From contig WOGZ01000004.1 of the NCBI GenBank assembly GCA_009733775.1, positions 287,341-351,340 on the forward strand: a stretch of 64,000 nucleotides of DNA, read 5' to 3'. The DNA comes from Alectoria sarmentosa (lineage: Eukaryota > Ascomycota > Lecanoromycetes > Lecanorales > Parmeliaceae). The position numbers and the translations under genes were made by a program. Shown one piece after another: positions 26,401 to 39,699 of the stretch (the first letter of the stretch is position 1; each line of letters starts with the position of its first letter). The notes beneath the pieces are model-generated. The model worked only from the letters and a program-made list of their open reading frames with translations. It was not told the origin of the DNA and did not search any database.

Positions 26401-27899
26401 TTTTTTTATAAATTTAAATATCGTAATATGAGTATTAAAAAATGAAAATCGAGAATAATAATTTTAAAAATATAAATATCGAGAATTAAAAGCGTTATAA
26501 ACGTTAAAGATATCGAAAATATAAATATCGAAAGCGTTAACTTTTAAGATGCGAGCGTCGAGAATTTAAACGATATAAAAATTATATATATTAATATTAT
26601 TAATATCGAAGACGATAATATTATAAACGTATTAATAACATTATATAAATTAATAATAATAAAATAATAAAAAATTGATATAAGAATAAGCATTAAAAAT
26701 ATAAATATATTATAAAAAATTTAAATTAATTTTTATAAAGTGAGAATGCATAACGATTAATGTGTTAATTTTTATTATTCGTATTTAAATGAATCGATGA
26801 GCGCGATTATCGAATTAAACGTTTAAAGTTTTCAATAATAATAAACGTCAAATTTACTTATTTTATAATTATATAATCATTTTCGTAAATTTAATTATTA
26901 CGATAAAGTTTTGCTTTTAATTATAATTTAAATAATAATTATAAATTTTTATTTCGATCGTAAATCGAATAATATTATAAACATTTATTTTAAATTTTAA
27001 AAATCATAAATGTGAAATTATAAAGAAAAAGTTTAAATATAAATTTTTTTTTAAATGACGTTTTAAAGCATTTACTATAATCTTAAAAAGATAATTATTT
27101 TTTAAACTTTTTAAACGTAATTTGATATAAAATATCGAACGAATTTTTGATTAAAATAATGTTAATTTGAATCGAATAAAAAATAATTATAAACTCCTTC
27201 GCTTCGATTGAATTAATTTAAAAAAACCTTTTCGAAAGGCAATTTAAATTCGATAACGATCGAATTTTAAAAACGATAATCGTTTATAATTTTCGATAAA
27301 TGAAATATTGATCGTTTTACGTTATTTTAACTTTTTTAAATTTTATTGAATTACGTTTATAAAAGACGAATCTTAAATTCATAAATTAAATCGTTCAAAT
27401 TTTCAAATCGCTTATTTAATAAACATTATTAACAATTATACTCTTTAAATAAAAATTTTTAAATAAAAAAATTTGAAAAAATGATAATCGAGAATAATTA
27501 TGTTAGAATTTAAGATTTATTTTAATGAATTTTTAAAATGTGATGAGCGAGGTGATTAATTTTATTAAGAATTTTCTTTTTTATAATCGAGCGATGCTTT
27601 AATTTTTCGAAATTGTTTAAAATAAATGTTTGAAAAAATTTATCGTTGAGTTATTTAACATTATCGTCATCGTTTGAAAAAAATAAAAATTGAAAAATCA
27701 ATTAATAAAATCACGACGTAAATAATTTAATTTTTTATAAATAATAAATCGAAATTTGTTTTTAAATTTATTCGAGGTCGAGCGTTTAACGAAATATATT
27801 AAATTTGATTTTAAATAAAGATTTTATAAAATTATCGACGATTTGTTTTTCAATAAAAACGTATTTTAAAACGATATCGTTATTTACGATTTTTTCGCG

Positions 27900-30000
27900 C
27901 ATAAAATAATATTAAATGTTAATATATTTAAAGCGATTATAAAATTGAGAATTTTTAATTAAAATCACGATATTTTAATTATTATAAAAAATAACGATAA
28001 TAAAGACGAAAATGAAATTTTCGAATTTTAATTAAACTTATATTACGAAAACGCGCTTTATTTAAATCGCATTATCATTATTAAAAACGTTAATTATCGA
28101 TTTAAAAATCATAAAGTTAAAATCGTTAAAAAGTTTTTCGAATCAAATTGTCTCTTTAATAACTTAAATTTAATCGATATATTCGATTTTATAAATAAAT
28201 AATATTATTATAAATTAACGTTTAAATAATTAATTTATAATTATATTATTAAAATTGAACACGTAATTAAAGATAAATCGTTTAATATTTTAATTATTAA
28301 TTTAATTAATGTTGATATATTCGCGCAATGAGACGAGTTTCTTTTTATAAATAAATTTAAAATGTAACGTATTTCGCAAATATCTAAAAATTCTTTTAAT
28401 TGTTTTTTAATAAAAATTATTAAAATTAAAAACGTAATAAAAGATTATAAAAATAACGTAAATGATATTTGAATGAATATTCAATATCGCGTATATTAAA
28501 AAATCGATAACGAATTGATATAAAAAGCGAGATTTTTCGATAATTTTGAAATCTTTAATAACGAATTTCAAATGTGAGATTTTTATTAAAATATCGATGA
28601 TTTTAACACGATCGCTTTATATATTATAATTCTTAAAAACCTTTTTAAAATAACTCTTTTAATTAAACGTTATAATACGATTTTAACGATCGCGCATTAT
28701 CTTTATATTTAAATAATAAATATATGATTTTAAATTCATTATTCGAAATTTAACATTAAAAGCGTTTTTAAATTCGTTGATAACGAATCGATTAAATCTC
28801 GCAATGAGAATATCGTCGACATAAATAATTACGATAATTTTCTTTTCGTCGTGAATAAAAACGTTGAAATCTTTCGTTAAAAAATGATATTCGAGTTTTC
28901 GAAAAAAGGTAAATATGATATTATATTAAATTCGAAACGATTATTTTAATTCGTAAAGCGCTTTTTTGAAACGATAAACTTTATTAATATCGTTTTTATA
29001 TTTTTTAAGTTAACGAATATATATAATTTTTTCGACATTATTATATAAAAATGCGATTTTAACATTTATTTAATTTGATTTTAAATCGAAAACGATTATT
29101 ATAATAAAAATAATTTTATAATTCATAAATTTAATAATAAAAACGAATTTTTTTTTAAAGTCGATATTTTCGCGTTATATATAATTTTGAATTATTTATC
29201 GCATTTTATATCGAATCATCTCGTTAATCGATTTACGTTTAAATTTATAAACTCATTTATTCTTTAAAATTTTACGACCCGTTGAAAATTTGCAAAAATA
29301 TTAAATTTTATTATCGATCAAAAAATGATATTTTTTATTTATACTCAATTATTAATTCATTTTATATAAAACGTTCGTTATTATCTTTTTATAAATACGA
29401 GATTCGAATAATTTAAAATTATTTATTTTAATTAATAACGCGATGAAATTAAATATTAAGATTTTTGAAAATGTGATAACGACGAAAATAATTTCGATAA
29501 AAAAGATTTATTGTATATTCGCAAAATTTAAATTTATAATAACGATAAAAAATTCTTTAATACGCGATTTCGATATTTAAAAAAGTCGTTAAATCGAAAA
29601 TGTATTTAAAATTGTGATGAAAATATTAATAATAATCGTCGATGAGAAAAGGTTTTTAAAGAACTTAAAAAAAAAAGCTTTATTATTAATGTTATCATTA
29701 ATATCGTTTAAAATTATCGTTATAAACTCAATTCTCGTTATCGTATCGATTTCGATATATAATATTAAAAATTAATTAATAATAAATAATTTTTCATTTG
29801 AGAATTACATTTTGAAATGATGATTTATTTATTTAATATTAAAATATTATTAAATTCGATCGTTTCGAATAAACATTTAATAAAAATTATTTTTATAATT
29901 TATTAAACGATTTTTTTTATAATAATCATCGAACTTTTTTTAATTAATATCGAAAATTCGACGTTTTTCGCAAAAACCTTTTTATTTAATACGTTTTAAA
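27900..30000 (-). pseudogene. Copia RT / RNase H relic of element C
   Basis: Reading the minus strand, a block VFIHDEKKIIVIIYVDDILIA is followed by NEFKNAFNVKFRI..L..YIYYLNIK. This is the finger-palm boundary and catalytic motif C of Ty1/copia RT. The YVDD codons are at 28812-28823 and both Asp are preserved. Stops begin a few codons later (MRDR-stop). The upstream part to about 30000 is diverged, and RNase H is expected at about 27900-28400 but is not convincingly visible. Confidence 0.75.
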
Positions 30001-30263
30001 TGAGATAAATTAAATTTATAATTAAACTTGCTTTTATATAAAATCTTATTTATATTTACGATAAACGAACGATTGCGAAAATAATTAACGATCGCAATGA
30101 GTTTTAAAATTATAAATTTCGAAAATTTATTATTTATTAATAAAGCGTGAGCTTTGATTATTAATATTTAATTTAAATTTTTAAAAATTTCATTTATTTA
30201 AAATTTTTTAAAAATAATGAATTTTTATTTTATTTCGTGATCGTATTTAAAATTATTAAAAAT

Positions 30264-30557
30264 TTAATTTTTAATCACGATGTTTTCGTCGTTATAAATG
30301 CGTTTAATAATAAAATCGTTATACTTTATATTAATTTTGAATAATTTAAAAACATTAAAAGTTTCATTTTTATAAACATCGAAATGAATATAAAATCTTT
30401 TATTGACGTTTTTTATAAATTTAAACATTATTTGATAATTCGAACGAATATCGACGCTCGATATAAAATTAAAAATATCGAAATAAAACAATTTATTAAC
30501 ATATTTATCGAGGGTTAAATGTCTTTTATAAAATAATAAATGAAAATTTAATTTCAC
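30264..30557 (-). pseudogene. Possible integrase-RT linker fragment of element C
   Basis: This 97-codon minus-strand open stretch lies directly upstream of the copia RT relic. It has an aromatic and basic composition (DKYVNKLFYFDIFNF; RRIYNDEN-like end) and position compatible with the copia integrase C-terminus and linker. No catalytic residue could be identified, so the assignment rests on position only. Confidence 0.35.
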
Positions 30558-30599
30558 GCAAAATACATAAACGTTTTTAAATGTCGAAGATTTGAATAA

Positions 30600-33077
30600 A
30601 TTTATTTCAATAAATATGTTTTCGAGATAAGCGACATTTTGCTTTTTAAAATATTTTATATAAATATATTATAAATCGAAAATTTCGATATTAATAATCG
30701 TTAAAGCAAAAATTAAATAATTTTATTATCGAATATATAAAAATTATCGCGTTAAATAATTTATATTTTATCACGCTTAATTTTGATTTCGTTAAACGAA
30801 ATTTTTTATAAAATAATTATTTTTAAATAGAATTTTCATAAAAATGAGATTGAAATTATTATTAAATATATATAAAATATTTTTGAAATTCAAAGTCACG
30901 ATTTGATCGTTAATTTTTTTAATTTTAATATAAATAATATTTATAATTATGATTAATAATATTTTATTATACTTTTTAACGATATAAAACGTTTTAAATA
31001 ATTAATAATCGAAAAACTTATTTCGATTATAAATAATGTGTTTAATGACATAAAAGTTAAAATAATTTAAATTTAAAATGTTCAAATTCACTTTCGCGCA
31101 ATTATTATAAGTTTTCGATATATTAAAATTCTTAAACTTCGATTTGAGCTTGAGATCGTTAAATTTAAATTTTTTATTATTTTCGTTATTGTTATTATCG
31201 CTCTTTCGTTTATTTCTTTATTCATCATTATTATTATTAAAAAAATTGTTAATTAACGAATTAATTTTATTATTATCGACTTTATAATTATCGAAATTAT
31301 GATAATGCATATCGCATTTTTTTATATAATTTAACGATTTTGATAATATCGATATAATAATTTAATTAATATTCGTTTTAATTTACAATTTGAACGAGAA
31401 TTAAAAAAAAGCGAATAATGAAAATATATATAATTTAAACGTGTTTAAAATAATAAATGTTTTAAAATCGTTATATAATTTCGTTTAAAATGTATTTATA
31501 TAATTCGTTTTCATTAAACGAAATATAATTTTGAAAATATTATTCGATATAATCGTTATAAAAAAATCTTAAATTGAAATAAAATTATCAAATAAGCAAG
31601 TTTTTATTCAATTTAAATTGAATGAAAAAGTTTTAAAACTTTATTAACGACTTTCGAAATTTGTTAACATATTCGTTAAGATTATCGTTATATTGATTTA
31701 ACGTTAAATTATTAAAACGTTAAAACGCGCGAATTAAATATTTAAAATTTCGAAAAAAACAATTTTTTTCGAACTTAATTCACGCGTTATAAGCGTTAAT
31801 TATATATTTAATATTAATATAATTATTATTAATTATGTAAAAACGCAAAACGATGCAAATGAGATTATGCGTTAATTTTCATATTTTAAATTTAACGATA
31901 TTATTATCATTATCATCGTTATTATTATTAAATAATAAAGTTTAAAATCGATGTTTATTTTTCGATTTGATTCATTTTCATGAATTAAAGATCTTGAAAA
32001 CATTTTTTACGATTCGTTTTTAAATTATATAATTTGTTAAATCAATTAATTTAATTATTATTTTTAAAACATTAATGAATTTTAATGTTAAAGATTCGAA
32101 TATAATAATAATAATAAATATAATAATGAAAAACTTGATATAAAGAGAATAAAGTTGATAATAATTTTGAAATTTGAATATTTTTTAAATAAAATAAAAT
32201 AAATAAAGCGAATAAATGTGTTTTGAAGTTTATATCTACTTTATTTAAATAATTAATATAAATTATATATATATTTACGATCACAAAAAATGATTCTTTT
32301 AAATCTTATATTAATAATTAACTTTTCGGCGTATTAAGACGAAAAAATTTCGCGATTTATATTAATTTAAACGAGAAATGCTCATTTTTAATTTGAATAA
32401 TAAATTTAAACGACGGTTAATAAATTCGAATTTAAACGACGATCGATAAATTTGATTTATTATTAATTAATTTATTTTCAATAAATTTTAAAATTAATAA
32501 CTTTCAAAAGAATTATTCGTTTCGATTTAAATAAAAAACTTAATAACGATCGATATAATTTCGATACGTTATTAATTAATTATTTTAATGAATTTTGAAA
32601 TTAATTGCTTTCAACGATTAAGGCGCATTTATTAATTAATTTTTAATCGAATAAATACGTCGCATAATGAGAATGTGTATTAATTGAATATAATTTTAAA
32701 ATTTAAAGATTATCTCTTTCAATTAACGTGACGTTTTTATTAATTAAAATATATAACTTAATTTTCATAATCACGTTATTAATAAAAATTAACGTTTTAA
32801 ATAAAGATTGAAATTCGTTTAAAATTAACGTTTAAACGTGTTTCGAGTCGAGACTTCGAAATGATATTATCTCGTTAATATAATAATAAATCGAATATCT
32901 CTTAACGCTTTAAGACTTTTGCGATGTTTTGTAATAATATATTCGCATAAAATGTTTTTATAAAATTAAAATAAAGTCTCGTGATTTAAAACGATTTATA
33001 AATTAATATGTGCAAAGTATATTGATAAAATAAATGTTAAATTATTGAACGAAGTCCGATCGATCGAGTTTATAATC
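30600..33077 (-). other. Expected gag/integrase region of element C (heavily degraded)
   Basis: By position this should hold gag, protease and integrase of the minus-strand copia element. I see Asn/Lys/Asp-rich frames (near 31140-31330) but no secure motif. Confidence 0.4.
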
Positions 33078-33195
33078 TATTAAAAGTAGATGATAAATTA
33101 TTTGATTAAGATGCTATATAAAATATGAGATTTATTAAGTTTATATTCGACGATAATCGAATAGAGAAAGTGAAACGAACTTAATTATTTTAACA
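33078..33195 (-). repeat. 5' LTR of element C
   Basis: It is 118 bp, TATTAAAAGTAGAT...ATTTTAACA; the plus-strand first TG is mutated to TA. It is followed by the target duplication AATAA. Confidence 0.87.
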
Positions 33196-33307
33196 AATAA
33201 ATTTAAAAACAACGCAGAGATATCTCAATTCCGCATTGCGATGATTTTTAATTAATTAAAAAGTGAGTCTCTTTTATTGCTATTAGAAATACGTTTATAA
33301 ATTTAAA

Positions 33308-33609
33308 TGTTATTAAATTGAATGATCGCATGCGTTTTATATAAAATATGCGCTATCGTGACGTTATCTTTTATAAGTTTTCATAAAAGCTATAAAGTTT
33401 AAATTTAATTGAATTAACCCCGCAATTATCTCGCTAATAAAAGTATTTAATAAACATATATTTATTTAATATGCCTCGAAGTTTTCTTTTAATTTTTAAA
33501 AATTAATTCTATCACACAATTTAATCATTGAACTCAATAATAACATTACGTTTTTTATATATATTTATTTATTTGCGTTTGCTTAATAACGTAAATAATA
33601 CGTTTTATA
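33308..33609 (+). repeat. 5' LTR of element E
   Basis: It starts TGTTATTAAATTG and ends CGTTTTATA (CA to TA). It is the partner of 47225-47527; the two differ almost only by transitions and one inserted A near the start. Confidence 0.78.
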
Positions 33610-33689
33610 ATTTTAATTTCTTAAATCTTTTAAAGAAAAAGACTTAATATTATTACGATATTGATTTCATTTGAAAATTAAATGTTTAA

Positions 33690-33850
33690 AATCGAAATCA
33701 ATCAAAATAAACGTTCAAATAACGTTATTTCTTTTTGCAAAACTTTTAACGAAAGCGTAAAACTTGCAACCGCCCTCGCAATTTTTTATTTAAACGATCG
33801 TCAAATGCACGCAGAAGATAAAATCGCATTATATAAATTTAAAATTACAT
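33690..33850 (+). repeat. Inverted module, left copy (coding-like)
   Basis: This is an inverted copy of about 38095-38235. Positions 33777-33826 are identical over 50 bp to the reverse complement of 38088-38137. The plus-strand frame reads ...KLATALAIFYLNDRQMHAEDKI and continues to a TAA at about 33858; the right copy gives the same frame on the minus strand. The core still has several CA dinucleotides, unlike its surroundings. Function unknown. Confidence 0.75.
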
Positions 33851-34429
33851 TTAAATAAATAATGATTATTATAATTACAATAATAATTATTATAATTATT
33901 TATTATAATAATAATTATTATTCAAAAATCGAGCAAAACCTTTATATCAAACATCGTTTAAAAAAATTTGATAATAATGTTTTATAATTATACTCTCTGC
34001 ACGTTACGTATATGAAAACTAAATCGTATTAAAAATATTTCATTATACGATTTATCGATAAATCTTAATACGCGAATAAAAGAGTGTGATATAAGGATGA
34101 GATATGATGTTTTGCGTTCGTATAATATTTATATCAAAATTTTAACATTATCTCTTATCAGCATAAATTGTTTATAACGTAATAATTTTGAATGATGTTA
34201 AATAAGAGAGAAAAAAAATCGATGATTAAATAATAAATCGTAAAGATAAAAATATAATTAAATAATAAATAATTAATTGAAATGTGATTATGATCATAAC
34301 AATTATGCAAAAAACTTAATTAATGAAATCTCAATTTAGCTCGAAAAACGCTATATTCGAAATTTAATCGAATTAAAAATCATTTAAAAATCTTTTAATA
34401 AAACGTTTTTAAAATGATGTTATTATTAT

Positions 34430-35470
34430 TATAATCATATCATCGCTTATTTTAAAACTTATTCGAACTCTCATTTAATATGAATTCGAATTAAATTATA
34501 ATAATAATATTATTTTAATTGATTCGTACGATATTAATATGCGATTTTTATAAAAAATGAAATCTTATTAATTTCAATATGATATCGTTTTCATTTTAAA
34601 TAACAATTTAAATAAACGTTTTAAGATTATCAATTAAGACGTGAAAAAACAATTATTCGTTTATTTTAAAAAGCGTCTTATATTATATTTAAACGAATTA
34701 ATATACATATTATTCGATTAATTTGATTTTATTCTCGACGAAAACATCGTTTAAAAAGCTTTATATCGTCTTGATTGATTTTATAAGCGAATGAAAAAAA
34801 TGATTAATCAACGTAATGTCTTTTTACGTGATAATTGATTTATTGCATTAATTAATTAACGAATTAATTAATTAATCTTTTTGAACGAATCGGCGGCTTA
34901 TAAACGAATTAATAAACATTTTATTACCCTTAACAATTTGATATTAAGGTTTTTAAACGATAAAAAATATGAATGAATTTTTTTAAATATGCGATTGTGA
35001 ATTAATAAAAAATTTAAACGTTTAAAAAGATAAAATGTGTTATTTGTTTTCACGATAAAAGATTATTTATTATAAATAATCTTTTAAAATTCGATTATTT
35101 AAAACATCTTTATCGATTTCGTATAAAATCACGTTTTTTTTATTATAACAATTTCGAAAAAAGCGAGTCTCGATTAATGATTATATACGATAATACGTCG
35201 ATTTATTATAACTTTGAATTTATTAATATATGTTATAATGCAAAAATCTTATTAAAGTATTTATTTTCGTATTCGCTTGATTTTAATTTAATTGAAATCT
35301 CGTTTTCGATGTTTAAAGCGTGAATTAAACGATATTAAAATATGATTATATTATACTTCGACGAAAAATAATATAATAACTTTTTAAATTTAATTATTTT
35401 TGCGTAAAAAAAACGATATAACGCGAGTAATCTTTTTCGAAAAAATGAAATATATTATAAAAATTAAAAC
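34430..35470 (+). pseudogene. Tc1/mariner-type DDE transposase relic (element D)
   Basis: A plus frame from 35177 reads IYDNTSIYYNFE, then LLKYLFSYSLDFNLIE, then SFSMFKA-stop. With RIP reversed this is the D-N-A-S-I-H-H ... L-P-P-Y-S-P-D-F-N-P-I-E signature around the second Asp and the final Glu of the IS630/Tc1/mariner DDE domain. Upstream frames from about 34880 (RIGGL, F.NSI-like blocks) fit the middle of the domain. The N-terminal DNA-binding part is not recognisable. Stops are frequent and the relic is dead. Confidence 0.75.
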
Positions 35471-35819
35471 GAAATGAATGTTATTAAAAACGAAATAAAC
35501 GTCGTTAAAGCATTAAAAGAATAAGTTGTTATAAACATTTATATATGTTATTCGTTCTTATACTCTCATTATGATATATCGTTTAAATTTATATCGTTAT
35601 AAAATATTTGCTTCGCTTATTGATTTTATTTATAACCTTCATTTTTAATAAAATGTAAAATGGGTTTTATTATAAAAATCGTAAAAATATATATATGTGT
35701 TAAAGCGCGAGCTGATTTCTTTTTACGCTCAAATGCGTTTATATTATTAATTAATTCGCGCTCAATATCTAATTCGATATTTAATTTCTTTTATTTATAT
35801 TCGAAATCATCATCTTTTC

Positions 35820-38080
35820 ATTATTAAATATAATGAAATTTATAATGTTTATTTAACAACTTCTTTTTTATATTTTTTAAAGCCCTTTCATCGTGCGATA
35901 TAACGTTTAATTTTATATATTTAATAAAGTTTTTTATATTAACGTATATCGAATTATTAATTTTATGCTTTAAAATCGTGATTGAAATTATCAAAATTTC
36001 ACGATTATAAACACGATTAATAAAGCGCTGAGAATTATAATGATTACGTTTAACAAATTCAATTTCAAAATGAGAGAAACGAATATTTATAAAAAAGTCG
36101 TTTAAATTTAATAATAATGTAGGAAATTGAATAATCGTAATAACAAAAACAAACACATAATTATATAATTGTTATATATCATTTTCTCTCTCATTTCTCT
36201 TTTTACGAATTTTATTCTTTTATTTATTTTTCAAATCACGTTTTTAATTAATAAATAAACTTATAAGCGATATATCGACGATAAGTTTATCAATTCGATT
36301 TGTCACGATAATTGTTAATCAATTAATTAAATTTTGAATTGTTATAAAATAATATCTGCGCGAGTCTTTGATATAATAAATCGATTTAAAATAATTCTAA
36401 TTATCATAATCGTTTTTATAACACTTTCAACGATCGCGAATAACACATTTAATAATAATAATAAAGTTAATTTCATTCTTCGCAACCTAAACATTAAATA
36501 ATCGTTCGATAAAATTTAAAATTAATGAAATCTCGATAAGACTCACAAATTTATTATTTAAAAATTTATCGTTATATATAATTATTGCAAAAACGGTCTT
36601 GATAATAATAAGCTTTTTTTCAATAATATTAAATTTATTATAAGCGTATCGATATATCAAATTAAATTAAAACTCTTTTTTATGCTTTTAATTTTATAAC
36701 TTATCGAATATCATATTTAAAATTTAATTAAATTCGCTCAAATTAATCTTTTGAACATTAAAATGCTTTTATTTAATTATAATAAAAACGCTATACGATG
36801 AAGTCGCAACGAATGAAATTCGATAATATAATATATATTTAAACGATATAACATATTCACGAGCACGATTATTTTCAACAATTAATAATAAATATAAAAT
36901 AAACGAATTGTTATCGAATATATAGTTTTTAATTTTAATATTAAATGCGATCTTTTCGTTCTCTTAAAAGAATTTCATATTAAACTTATATTATATAAAT
37001 TTCATTTTTTCATTATTGAGCGAATCGATATTAATAACGTCTTTTTAAACGATAAAAGAATAATACGATTTCGTTTTCGTCTTCGATTAAATTAATTCTT
37101 TATTATTCTTCTGCGAACGAGATTATTAACTTTTTTAAATATTCATAATTTTTAAAATCTTTTATTAACGTTTTCTTTTCTTTTTATCTTTCTCATCATT
37201 AATCATTATTTATAAATCGTTTAATTAATTATCAAATTGAATTGTTATCGATGCTCGCATTTTAATAACAAAATTAAATTGAAAAAAACGATAAAAATAT
37301 GAATTATTCGATCGTATAAAAATTAGATTTTCGTTAATAAACATCATTTGATTGAATATCGCTTCTCTTAAACTTATAAATCGTTTTTTATTTATCGATA
37401 ATTTCGACGATAATATGTTATATAAAAAATCAAATAATTAATTCGATAACGATAAATTGAATTATAAAAGATTTAAAAAAGACTTAATTATCGAAGAAAG
37501 TCGTTATCGTTCAAAAAACTTCGATTTATTAAATTTTAATAATAATGTAATTATTATATGAGATCTCATAATAAATTTTAAATTGAATGTCTTAATAATA
37601 AATGTAACAAATACGTTCATTTTTGTTATAATTTCATTTCTCTCAATTTAATCGAACGAGAATCGTTTATTATCAGAGATTATAAGAATGTTTATATATC
37701 TTTTTCTCGCAAAAGGTTTTTTAAAATTAAACTTCTTACGTGATAATATAATGATAACGATACAATTTATAAATGTGATGAAAGAATTTTTTTATATATT
37801 TATGTTACATCGTTTAATTTATATTATATCGTTTATTGAATAATTTCAATTTTAATTCGATTAAAAAGATGAAATAATTATTACGACGATTATCTTATTT
37901 TTTATATGACTTTAACGATGATATAAACAAAAAATGACGAAGTCGATTATTAATCGAGCGCGAACAATAACGATAACGACAATAACAATAACGATAAATA
38001 AATCGAAATTTAAAAAGATTACATTTATTTTGAATGATCAATGAATTATACACGATTTCATTTTTATACGATTTTATTAT
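35820..38080 (-). pseudogene. Unknown reverse-strand coding relic
   Basis: The minus strand has a 110-codon frame at 35824-36156 without stops (blocks LLLNLNDFFINIRFSHFEIEF and VISHDERALKN), unusually long for sequence this AT-rich. Further upstream on the same strand there are open pieces around 36200-37300. It could continue from the NDRQMHAED module at 38088-38337. I do not recognise the family, and a chance open frame is possible. Confidence 0.35.
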
Positions 38081-38337
38081 TATATCACGATTTTATCTTC
38101 TGCGTGCATTTGACGATCGTTTAAATAAAAAATTGCGGGGGCGATTGCAAGTTTTGCGCTCCCGTCAAGGATTTTGCAAAAAAAAGTAATGAATTTCGAG
38201 GGTTTATTTTTAAGAGAGAAATTAATTTGAAAAAACGTTTTAAACGTATTAAAGAGAAAAATCGTCGTCTTTAATAAAAACGCGAATTTTTTACGTTGAA
38301 AGTTTATAATAATGAATTTTATAATAAGAGCTCGCAA
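38080..38337 (-). repeat. Inverted module, right copy (85-codon frame)
   Basis: The minus frame contains FSLKNKPSKFITFFCKILDG, then SAKLAIAPAIFYLNDRQMHA and EDKI. The segment from about 38095 to 38235 is the inverted partner of 33690-33850. GC content rises here (GCGGGGGCGATTGC), so it has escaped much of the RIP damage. It could be a terminal module of a DNA element or a small unknown repeat inserted twice. Confidence 0.7.
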
Positions 38338-38509
38338 AATATCGTTAAAAAAGCGTTAATTATTATATTTATAACTTCGTTTATAATCGAAATATCAATT
38401 ATTACACTCGCGATTTCGTTTTTAACGAAAATATTTATTTTTAAAATCAAAATTGTTTATTTCGAGAAATTGAAATCTTATTAAAACAAAAGTGAAAGAA
38501 AATATATGC

Positions 38510-39280
38510 GTTGGTTTCGCGATGTGGAAATTATTTTCATCGAAATTTTTAAATATTTTATTATTAATATCTTAAAAATTGTTTATTATATAAAGTTTTT
38601 AAAAAATAATATTAATAATTAATAATATATTGAATATGAAAAAAAGAGTTTTATCAATATAATATATGAGAATTTCAAATATTTTTTATTTAATCTTATC
38701 GTCGACTCGATTAATCGTCGTTTACTCGTTTATAAAAAATGAAAAAAGATTAAATAAAAGTTTAATCAAAAAGTTACGATCTTTAAAGCATATTTGAAAA
38801 AATTGAAAATTCATTTATTATTTTTAATAAAGAAATATAAAATTAACTTTTTCTTTGCGAAACTTTAATTTACGCTAAAGAATCGAATTTTGAATAATAA
38901 TAATATGTTTAAATAACGTAAGAAAATTCTTATTATAATTATTATACATAAATGAATTTTTGAACGCGTGCGCGAAAAAAACGATCGTGATTCGAATTTC
39001 AAATCTTTCGAAGACAAAAATGTAAAAGTTTCATTTTTGAATTTTTGGGTCTCGAAATTTAATAAGCTCAATCGTGATAATAACGTTAAAATTTCGCACA
39101 TTTATAAAAATGATGAAAATAAGCGAAAAAGCGAATTCGAAATCGAATATAAAAATTTTATTTGTTTTTATTATAATAAGAAAAATTATATTAAATTTAA
39201 TTATTTAAATAAAGATAAATCGATTATTTATATTATTATTATTACGATAAAAAACGATTTAATTTCGCAATCGCTTTAAA
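38510..39280 (+). pseudogene. Gag relic of element E with zinc knuckle
   Basis: The frame from about 38510 keeps RWFRDVEIIF, then YENFKYFLFNLIV..INRRLLVY, then KVTIFKAYLKKL and FFFAKL..LKNRIL, the order of a retroviral-type gag domain of gypsy elements. At the C-terminal end (39163-39215) the block CFYYNKKNYIKFNY is a CCHC knuckle in which Cys2, Cys4, the Gly and the His have mutated. The open part runs 38968-39279. Confidence 0.75.
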
Positions 39281-39699
39281 AGCGGGGTCGAAAAAACGAA
39301 AAATAAAGATTATTTCTTTTATCATTACGAAAAAATGAATTACGATTTAAAATAAATCGAAATAATTCGTTATTTTATTTAATTTTGAAGTTTATATTAA
39401 TTTAATATTATAAACATTTGCAATTTAATAAGATTTATAATTTTATAATAACGTTATTTTATTAATGTCGAAAGCATTAAATGATTAAAGCATATATTGT
39501 TATAACGTTTATATATTAAATTATTAATTAATCGACAATTGAAGTTAAAGTAAATAATGTAAGATATTTATTTATGTCATCGATTAAAAAGATTTTAATG
39601 TCGTTTTAAATATGTTTATTTTAAGTTAATTATATATATTATTTAACTTTAAAACGATTTAATGAAAATTTAAAATCAATTTTAAAAAGATTTAAATTG

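Larger units (their letters stand above)
24980..33195 (-). mobile_element. Ty1/copia element C, full length, RIP-degraded
   Basis: The element is bounded by 118-bp direct repeats at 24980-25097 and 33078-33195 and a perfect 5-bp target duplication AATAA (24975-24979 and 33196-33200). The minus strand encodes a copia-type reverse transcriptase with an intact YVDDIL box, so the 5' LTR is the right-hand one. Total length is 8,216 bp. The 3' third, 25098 to about 27500, has no coding signal and carries two minisatellites, so the element is longer than a minimal copia element. Confidence 0.88.
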
